DNA from: Pseudomonadota bacterium
GTDB lineage: Bacteria; Desulfobacterota; Desulfovibrionia; Desulfovibrionales; Desulfovibrionaceae
Direction of reading: 5' to 3'
Assembly (NCBI GenBank): GCA_023390395.1
Contig: JAEWCY010000200.1
Span: 1 to 26,977 of the forward strand
Length of the DNA: 26,977 bases
Shown here: piece after piece, positions 22,607 through 26,977 of the stretch
How positions within the stretch are numbered: position 1 is the first letter of the stretch
How the letters are laid out: every line of letters begins with the position of its first letter
The notes under the pieces: model-generated
The model's input: the letters and a program-made list of their open reading frames with translations, nothing else
Told to the model about the DNA's origin: nothing
Database searches by the model: none
Translations under genes and position numbers: made by a program

Positions 22607-23440
22607 ATGAGCGCGCAAGCCAAAACGTCCCGCCAGCTCATCGAAGAAGCCATGGCGCAACGGGCACGCTGCTATCTCACCATGCCCGAATCCGTCACCG
22701 GCATCCGTGAACTCAGTTGCGCCATGCTGGAGTCCTCCACCCGGGGCCTGCTCCTGGAAACCCAGGGCAAGGCCGCCTGCGGCCCCCATTGGACGGGGCT
22801 CGAAGTGACGGGCTATTTCCGGGTGACGCTTCGCCGCAGCGGCATAGAAGAAACGTTCTACACCTTCGACAGCCGCATCAAGGCGGCGGCCAACGGCCGC
22901 ACGGGCATCGCCCGGCTGCTCCTCGACGAACCCGACAATCTGGTCTTCGGCCAGCGCCGCAAGAGCCTGCGTGTGGAGCCGGAGATCGAGCGGGTCCTTT
23001 CGGCGTTTCTGTGGCGCTACGACAAGCGGGCGGGCTTCGCCCTGGACGCGCCGTCGCTCAAGCGCGGCGACTTCCTGGCCGGGCATGCCCGCATCGCGGA
23101 CATCTCGGCCGGGGGCATGCGCCTGGCCGTGCGCGGGAACCTCTTGCGGGAGCGCTGCCTGGACCTGCCCCAGGGGCAAAGGGTGGTGGTGCACCTGCAG
23201 TTCGACGAAACGCGCGAGACCGGACAGAACGAATTCTGGATCGTGGCCCGGGTACGCCACGCCTCGCCGGACTGTCCCGGCGGCGAAGCCGCCTTCGGCC
23301 TGGAGTTTCTGGCCAGCGGCGACCTCGACCCCAAGGCCGGCAAGATCCGCTGGCAGCCCGTGGAGGACCACGCCATCCCGGGGCTCATGGACATCTTCCA
23401 CCAGTGGGACCTGGAACGGCGGCGGCGCAAGCTGGCCTGA
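22607..23440 (+). CDS. PilZ-domain c-di-GMP-binding protein (YcgR-like layout)
   Basis: A 277-residue cytoplasmic protein. Residues 5-115 form a YcgR-N-like region ending in FYTFDSRIKAA. The PilZ domain (about 118-255) begins with QRRKSLRVEPE, whose RxxxR binds c-di-GMP, and has RIADISAGGMRL, the D/NxSxxG motif. Both motifs are intact, so binding is expected. Such proteins slow flagellar motors or alter secretion and adhesion; no flagellar gene is adjacent. The ATG at 22607 is chosen because upstream frame is Arg-rich and unlike the family; the ribosome site is weak. The 242-nt gap 22365-22606 between it and the divergent SGNH gene has no feature I can support apart from a loose TTGAAA-N15-TATAGG at 22445-22471. 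Confidence 0.85.
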   Translation: MSAQAKTSRQLIEEAMAQRARCYLTMPESVTGIRELSCAMLESSTRGLLLETQGKAACGPHWTGLEVTGYFRVTLRRSGIEETFYTFDSRIKAAANGRTGIARLLLDEPDNLVFGQRRKSLRVEPEIERVLSAFLWRYDKRAGFALDAPSLKRGDFLAGHARIADISAGGMRLAVRGNLLRERCLDLPQGQRVVVHLQFDETRETGQNEFWIVARVRHASPDCPGGEAAFGLEFLASGDLDPKAGKIRWQPVEDHAIPGLMDIFHQWDLERRRRKLA

Positions 23441-23488
23441 TCGCCGCCAAGCCGGATTCCCGCCAAGAACAGCACCGTTCAACCATGT

Positions 23489-23522
23489 CGTCCGTGAATA
23501 TGTCCGCCCCTATTCACGGACG
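23489..23522. other. Stem-loop between convergent genes
   Basis: A perfect 12-bp stem (23489-23500 with 23511-23522) with a 10-nt loop sits 48 nt after the PilZ stop and 5 nt from the end of the convergent membrane protein gene. No T-tract on either strand; possibly a two-way terminator or mRNA end stabiliser. Confidence 0.5.
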
Positions 23523-23527
23523 CGCCG

Positions 23528-24469
23528 CTACCGCCCCCCGGCCCTGAGCTCCCGCAGCGTCATGCCGCTGGCCGCCACGCGCCACAGCCCGAGCACGGTC
23601 ACGGGCAGGTATTGCAGCAGATGGATGGCCAGGGCCGCGGCGAAGGCCCGGTCCCGGTCCACGCCGAACCAGCCCAAAGCCAGCACCATGGAGGCCTCGA
23701 ACACCCCCATGCCGCCCGGCGCGCCCGGTATGGCGAAGCCGAGCGTGGCCACGGCGAAGGCCGTCAGCACCATGGGCCAGGAAAAAGGCAGCCCGGCCAT
23801 GGAGCAAAGCCCCAGGGCGTAAAGGGCCACATAGCCTGCCCAGGCGGCCAGGGTCCAAAGCCCGAGGACCGCGAGGAAGCCCAGGCGGAGGTTGGCCTGC
23901 AACAGGCCCAGCATCTCGGCCGCGAAAAGGCGCAGGCGCTCCCCGGGCGCCAGGCGCAGCAAGGCGTGGGCCGCGCCCGGGCGCAGCCGCAAGAGGGCCA
24001 GGAAGCACCACACCCCGCCGACCAGGGCCAGAAGCGGGTAGAGCACGAGCCCCTGCCCGAGCATGGCCGCCACCGCCGCGCCAAGGACCAGCAGGGCGTT
24101 GAGGTCGAAAAACCGCTCCCAGAAGACCGCCTCCAGCCCCCGCCCCAGGGAGAGGCCGCTTTCCCGGCGCAGGTACAGCGCCTTGGCCATCTCGCCCAGG
24201 CGCGCCGGCAGCACGTTGTTGAGGGCAAGGCCGATGAAGCAGGCCCAAAGACCGGTCAGGGGGCGGATGGTCCCGGCCATGAGAAAACGCAGCCGCAGGC
24301 CGGGGGTGATCACTATGGCCGGGACGGCCAGCACATAGAGCGCCACGGGCAGCGGCCGGAACTCGGCCAGGGCGCGCCCCAGCCCGGCCAGGTCCACGCC
24401 CCACAGGGCATAGGTCAGACAGCCGCCGACCAGAAGGAAGCGCACGGCCAGGGAAAGATGCTTGCTCAT
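23528..24469 (-). CDS. LPG-synthase transmembrane-domain (YbhN/UPF0104) family protein
   Basis: A 313-residue polytopic inner-membrane protein. Hydrophobic spans are visible at about 6-25, 36-55, 75-95, 120-150, 155-175, 215-245, 250-285 and 290-300. Family motifs are GLALNNVLPARLGEMAKALYL (about 81-101), WERFFDL (116-122) and FAIPGAPGGMGVFEASMV (about 252-269), as in the integral-membrane half of lysylphosphatidylglycerol synthase MprF and in YbhN/AglD. The aminoacyl-transfer domain is absent, so it should be a lipid- or glycolipid-translocating or related membrane protein rather than a complete MprF. The ATG at 24469 has GGAG 5 nt upstream; it starts only 14 nt after the terminator of the cytochrome gene, so its promoter must be upstream of or inside that hairpin, or it is expressed by read-through. 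Confidence 0.85.
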   Translation of the reverse strand: MSKHLSLAVRFLLVGGCLTYALWGVDLAGLGRALAEFRPLPVALYVLAVPAIVITPGLRLRFLMAGTIRPLTGLWACFIGLALNNVLPARLGEMAKALYLRRESGLSLGRGLEAVFWERFFDLNALLVLGAAVAAMLGQGLVLYPLLALVGGVWCFLALLRLRPGAAHALLRLAPGERLRLFAAEMLGLLQANLRLGFLAVLGLWTLAAWAGYVALYALGLCSMAGLPFSWPMVLTAFAVATLGFAIPGAPGGMGVFEASMVLALGWFGVDRDRAFAAALAIHLLQYLPVTVLGLWRVAASGMTLRELRAGGR

Positions 24470-24482
24470 GGGTCTCCGCCAA

Positions 24483-24522
24483 GGAAAAAGGCCATGGGAA
24501 CGGGTTCCCATGGCCTTTTTCC
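24483..24522 (-). terminator. Terminator after the cytochrome c gene
   Basis: A perfect 19-bp inverted repeat (24483-24501 with 24504-24522) with A-run and T-run at its flanks, so it could stop transcription from either side. It lies 21 nt after the cytochrome stop and 14 nt before the ATG of the next gene on the same strand. Confidence 0.82.
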
Positions 24523-24542
24523 GGGCGCGAATCAAGAAAGGA

Positions 24543-24830
24543 TCACGGCTTGGGCAGGGAGGCGTAATACGCCGCCAGATCATCAATGTTTTCCGGGGAC
24601 TGCTTCTGCATGATGGCGATCATGGCCTTGTTCTCGCCCTTGCCGTCCTTGTAGGCCAGCATTTTCGCGGTCAGCGCGGCGGCGTCCACGCCGTTGAGGT
24701 CGCCCTTGCTCTTGTGGCAGGCGCAGCCCTTGGCCAGGGCCTCGCCCTTGGCCGCGTCGCCGGCGGCCATGGCGGCGGCGGCCACGGCGCACAGGATGAG
24801 CGCGAAGAAAACCGTACCGATACGTTTCAT
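24543..24830 (-). CDS. Small periplasmic cytochrome c with a CxCH haem motif
   Basis: A 95-residue protein. Signal peptide 1-23 ends AAAAMAAG. The mature part of about 72 residues has the size and helix order of monohaem cytochrome c553: GDAAKGEALAKG, then the haem motif, then LTAKMLAYKDGKGENKAMIAIMQ with candidate axial Met70 or Met74, and the C-terminal helix SPENIDDLAAYYASLP. The motif itself is Cys36-Ala-Cys38-His39, one residue short of CxxCH; the codons TGC GCC TGC CAC are unambiguous. Such proteins carry electrons between dehydrogenases and membrane complexes in sulfate reducers. AAGGAG lies 5 nt before the ATG. Whether haem is attached through one or both cysteines is not known; loss of function or a sequencing error are alternatives. 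Confidence 0.85.
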   Translation of the reverse strand: MKRIGTVFFALILCAVAAAAMAAGDAAKGEALAKGCACHKSKGDLNGVDAAALTAKMLAYKDGKGENKAMIAIMQKQSPENIDDLAAYYASLPKP

Positions 24831-24889
24831 GTCGTCTCCTTGGCCTCAGGGTCCATCCCACCGCCCCCTGGCGGCGGAGCCAGGCTACA

Positions 24890-24917
24890 TGCATACGCCA
24901 CGACGAAAAAAACGCAA
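24890..24917 (-). promoter_or_regulatory. Promoter of the cytochrome c gene
   Basis: On the minus strand TTGCGT (24912-24917) and TATGCA (24890-24895) are 16 nt apart; the transcript would start near 24883, about 53 nt before the ATG. Confidence 0.55.
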
Positions 24918-24956
24918 TCCTCCCGGTCTGGTTCCCTTGCGTTTCAGAAATTTTTG

Positions 24957-24984
24957 TTGCAATTCACCCAACCCAAGGTACCCT
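24957..24984 (+). promoter_or_regulatory. Possible promoter of the DsbA-like gene
   Basis: TTGCAA (24957-24962) and TACCCT (24979-24984) are 16 nt apart, with a start expected near 24991, about 35 nt before the ATG. It is divergent from the cytochrome promoter. Confidence 0.45.
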
Positions 24985-25025
24985 CTTCATCCGAGGACAT
25001 CCGCTTTCGCAAAAGGAACACCGCA

Positions 25026-25823
25026 ATGCCGTCCCGTCTCCTCCTGGCCGTCGCCGCCGCCCTGATCCTTTCCGCCTGCGCCCCCGCCTCCTCGGACAAG
25101 GCCGTGCGCGAGGCCCTGCGCGAACACCCCGAGATGGTCGTCGACGCCCTGAGCCAGCGCAAGCCCGAGCTGTTCGCCCTGGTGGTCCAGGGACAGCAGG
25201 AAGCCCAGGACGCCGCCCGCCAGGCCAAGCAGGCCGAGGAACTCAAAAAGCCCCTGGCGCCGGCCGTCGATCCCCAGCGCGCCATGCGCGGGCCGGCCGG
25301 GGCCGAGACCCTGGTGGTGGTCTACTCCGACTTCCTGTGCCCCTACTGCGCCCAGGGAGCCAAGACCCTCAAGGAATTCATGGGCCGGCACCCGGATTCC
25401 GTGCGCGTGCTCTTCAAGCACTACGCCACCGACGACCTGTCCCGCCAGGCGGCCCTGGTCTACGAGGCCCTGGCCATCCAGGACCCCAAGCTGGCCTTCG
25501 CCTTCCACGACGCGGTGTTCGAGGCCCAGCGCGAGATCGAGCAGGCCGGCGAGCCGGCGCTCTACGCCCTGGCCATCAAGCTCGGGGCCGACGTGGCGCG
25601 GCTGAAAAAGGACCTCAAGAACCCGGCCCTGGCCAAACGCATCGACGACGACGTGGCCGAGGCCCGCGCCTTCGGCATCGAGGGCACGCCGACGTTCATC
25701 ATAAACGGCGTTTCCGTGCGCGGCGCGGCCCCCATCGGCGAATTCGAGGACGTCCTGCGCCAGGTGTCCCGGGGCGGCGGCCAGGAAGCCCCCTGCGACA
25801 CCTGCAACAAGAAGAAGCCGTAA
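25026..25823 (+). CDS. DsbA-family thiol:disulfide oxidoreductase lipoprotein
   Basis: A 265-residue envelope protein. The N-terminus is a lipoprotein signal with lipobox LSAC, Cys18 being the lipid site. A charged helical region (25-75) follows; similar N-terminal helices in ScsC/BdbD-like proteins mediate oligomerisation. The thioredoxin fold starts near 93; the active site is DFLCPYCAQ with Cys105 and Cys108, and the cis-Pro222 loop is EGTPTFIING, with a helical insert between. It should form or shuffle disulfides in periplasmic proteins. The last nine residues add a second CxxC (Cys257-Cys260) followed by a Lys-rich end, which is unusual. The ATG at 25026 has AAAGGA about 9 nt upstream. 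The next gene starts 32 nt later and is probably co-transcribed. Confidence 0.9.
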   Translation: MPSRLLLAVAAALILSACAPASSDKAVREALREHPEMVVDALSQRKPELFALVVQGQQEAQDAARQAKQAEELKKPLAPAVDPQRAMRGPAGAETLVVVYSDFLCPYCAQGAKTLKEFMGRHPDSVRVLFKHYATDDLSRQAALVYEALAIQDPKLAFAFHDAVFEAQREIEQAGEPALYALAIKLGADVARLKKDLKNPALAKRIDDDVAEARAFGIEGTPTFIINGVSVRGAAPIGEFEDVLRQVSRGGGQEAPCDTCNKKKP

Positions 25824-25855
25824 CGCCGCTTCAGGCGACGCCAAGATCGATTCCC

Positions 25856-26407
25856 ATGTCCGCCATGCTGCGCGCCTTGGCCCTTGCGGCCCTCCTCGCG
25901 ACGGTCCCCGTCCTGTCCCTGCCCGCTCCGGCTGCGGCCGAGGAGCAGGCGCGCCAGGACGGCCAGGAGATCGACGAGGCCACGCTCGTGGCCATGATGG
26001 ACGACGTCGTCAAATACTACGACGAGACCCGGCCGTCGCAAGGCCGCATCCTGGAGTTGCTGCCGGCCTACGAGAAGAACAAGGACAGCCAGGAATACAA
26101 GAAGCTGCGCTTCCTGTTCGACACGCACCAGAAGGTCACGACCAGCCTCAACAACCTCATCGACGTCCTGTACATCTCGCTCAAGCACGGCAACTACGAG
26201 GACCAGGAACTCAACACCTACCTCTACAACCGTTGCAAGAACATCATCACCTTCCTCAACAACATGGTCTACTTCCTGACCGCCCGCAACCAGGAGATGG
26301 AGCTGTCCCCGTCCGTGGACGTGCAGCAGCTCTACGAAAGCTACCTGGTGCGCCTGACCACCCTGCTCTACGAGCTCAACAAGCACCTGGCCCGCTTCCA
26401 CAAGTAG
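25856..26407 (+). CDS. Secreted helical protein of unknown function
   Basis: A 183-residue protein with a signal peptide (1-28, cleavage likely after PAAAA), then an almost entirely helical, charged body rich in Leu, Tyr and Asn: DDVVKYYDETRP, KVTTSLNNLIDVLYISLKHG, NRCKNIITFLNNMVYFLTAR, VRLTTLLYELNKHLARFHK. It has one Cys only, so it is not an obvious disulfide client. I do not recognise a family. The ATG at 25856 is followed by another at 25865; the signal peptide works with either, and the ribosome site is poor, so coupling to the upstream DsbA-like gene (32-nt gap) is likely. Spacing suggests it works in the envelope with that lipoprotein. Confidence 0.7.
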   Translation: MSAMLRALALAALLATVPVLSLPAPAAAEEQARQDGQEIDEATLVAMMDDVVKYYDETRPSQGRILELLPAYEKNKDSQEYKKLRFLFDTHQKVTTSLNNLIDVLYISLKHGNYEDQELNTYLYNRCKNIITFLNNMVYFLTARNQEMELSPSVDVQQLYESYLVRLTTLLYELNKHLARFHK

Positions 26408-26435
26408 ATCCCGGCCGCCGGCAGGCCGCGGCGGC

Positions 26436-26463
26436 TTGACAGGCGAAAACCCCTCGTTACCTT
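26436..26463 (+). promoter_or_regulatory. Promoter of the DksA/TraR-type gene
   Basis: TTGACA (26436-26441) and TACCTT (26458-26463) are 16 nt apart, with a start near 26470 and a leader of about 45 nt containing AAGGAGGG 7 nt before the ATG. Confidence 0.7.
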
Positions 26464-26514
26464 TTGCGGGAATCCGTCCCGTGCGCCAAGCGCATGGGCA
26501 AGGAGGGACGCCCC

Positions 26515-26781
26515 ATGGCCAACGGCTGGGCCGGCGACGGCGCGGTGCAGGACCAGATCGCCCATTCCATCGAAGACGAGGTGGCCCGGGCCCGAAGCCT
26601 GCTGCCCCGGGGCGAAAGCCTTGCCGTGTGCGAGGAATGCGGGGAGGAAATTCCCCCGGCGCGGCGCAAGGCCTTGCCGGGCGTACGCCTGTGCGTGGCC
26701 TGCCAGCGGGAGCGCGAAAAGGACCAGACCGCGGCCAGCCCCTACAACCGCCGGGGCAACAAGGACAGCCAGTTGCGCTGA
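26515..26781 (+). CDS. Short DksA/TraR-family C4 zinc finger protein
   Basis: An 88-residue cytoplasmic protein like E. coli YbiI. A C4 zinc site is formed by Cys39-x2-Cys42 and Cys60-x2-Cys63, with EECGEEIPPARRKALPGVRLC between. The C-terminus NRRGNKDSQLR is typical of the short family members. The coiled-coil arm of full DksA, which enters the RNA polymerase secondary channel, is mostly missing: only about 35 residues precede the zinc finger. A regulatory role at RNA polymerase is therefore possible but not certain. AAGGAGGG is 7 nt before the ATG at 26515; upstream ATG codons lack a site. A 7-bp hairpin without T-tract (26789-26795 with 26800-26806) follows the stop. Confidence 0.85.
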   Translation: MANGWAGDGAVQDQIAHSIEDEVARARSLLPRGESLAVCEECGEEIPPARRKALPGVRLCVACQREREKDQTAASPYNRRGNKDSQLR

Positions 26782-26838
26782 ACCGCGTTTCCCGATCTCT
26801 CGGGAATCCAGGCGACCAAGCGTGTTGCAAGCATGCCC

Positions 26839-26977
26839 TCAGCGGCAGCGCAGGCCCGCGGCCACCCCCGGCCCGACCTCGAAGACCAGCGGCGACGCGC
26901 CGACCACGGCGCGCACCTCGGCCACGGAGGCCCCGGCCGCCCGGCGATCGCCGAAACGGCCGGCCAGCACGCGGTAG
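26839..26977 (-). CDS. C-terminal end of a possible SPOR-domain protein (partial)
   Basis: The minus-strand frame ending at the TGA 26839-26841 is open to the window edge and encodes about 45 residues: YRVLAGRFGDRRAAGASVAE, then VRAVVGASPLVFEV and the end AGLRCR. The YRVLAGRF-x-DR-xAA pattern with a following helix and strand resembles the end of SPOR domains, which bind denuded peptidoglycan. The start and the rest of the gene lie outside the window. It is convergent with the zinc finger gene. The assignment rests on a short stretch. Confidence 0.45.
   Translation of the reverse strand, partial: YRVLAGRFGDRRAAGASVAEVRAVVGASPLVFEVGPGVAAGLRCR

Overview
The window is high-GC DNA with dense genes on both strands, strong AGGAGG-type ribosome sites and the proteins of a Gram-negative bacterium: periplasmic PstS, MltB, a DsbA-like lipoprotein, PAS-rich sensor kinases and c-type cytochrome. 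The XXXCH and amphi-Trp families, the GC-rich tandem-hairpin intergenic repeat at 118-185 and the overall gene style point to a sulfate-reducing Desulfovibrionaceae member (Desulfovibrio/Solidesulfovibrio type). That placement is inference from gene content, not from a marker gene. No rRNA, tRNA, insertion sequence, phage or CRISPR was seen.

Layout. 1-216: repeat-rich intergenic DNA. 217-1176 (-): GDP-L-fucose synthase. 1302-4298 (-): an operon of rpe, a soluble PAS hybrid histidine kinase and a separate Hpt phosphotransfer protein, with overlapping genes, driven by a good sigma-70-type promoter. 4517-7456 (+): a phosphate uptake operon with a Pho box, pstS, pstC, pstA and a strong terminator; it carries no pstB, phoU or phoB. 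7630-8835 (+): PIN-PhoH ATPase. 8898-9997 (+): a MarR regulator, probably on a leaderless mRNA, and a SRPBCC protein, each preceded by a related operator-like palindrome.

10102-14164 (+) is the most unusual part: a promoter followed by an XXXCH-domain protein, a PHP-type metallophosphoesterase, an amphi-Trp protein and a 545-residue fusion of a complete two-repeat PhoU domain to an aminoglycoside-phosphotransferase-like kinase. XXXCH and amphi-Trp families are catalogued as parts of the so-called GAK system, but the usual ATP-grasp, CofD-like and HprK-related partners are not here. A PhoU-linked kinase appears to take their place. Together with the pst operon and PhoH it makes a phosphate-flavoured neighbourhood.

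14192-17665 (-): CHASE plus five-PAS membrane histidine kinase, convergent with the fusion gene. 17910-18845 (+): MltB-type lytic transglycosylase. 18919-21489 (-): a small single-span membrane protein, an orphan NtrC-type response regulator with a TTG start, and a GNAT acetyltransferase. 21714-22364 (-): secreted SGNH hydrolase. 22607-23440 (+): PilZ c-di-GMP receptor. 23528-24469 (-): LPG-synthase-type flippase-like membrane protein. 24543-24830 (-): small cytochrome c with an abnormal CxCH haem motif. 25026-26407 (+): DsbA-like lipoprotein and an unknown secreted helical protein. 26515-26781 (+): short DksA/TraR zinc finger protein. 26839-26977 (-): C-terminal end of a possible SPOR-domain protein running off the window.
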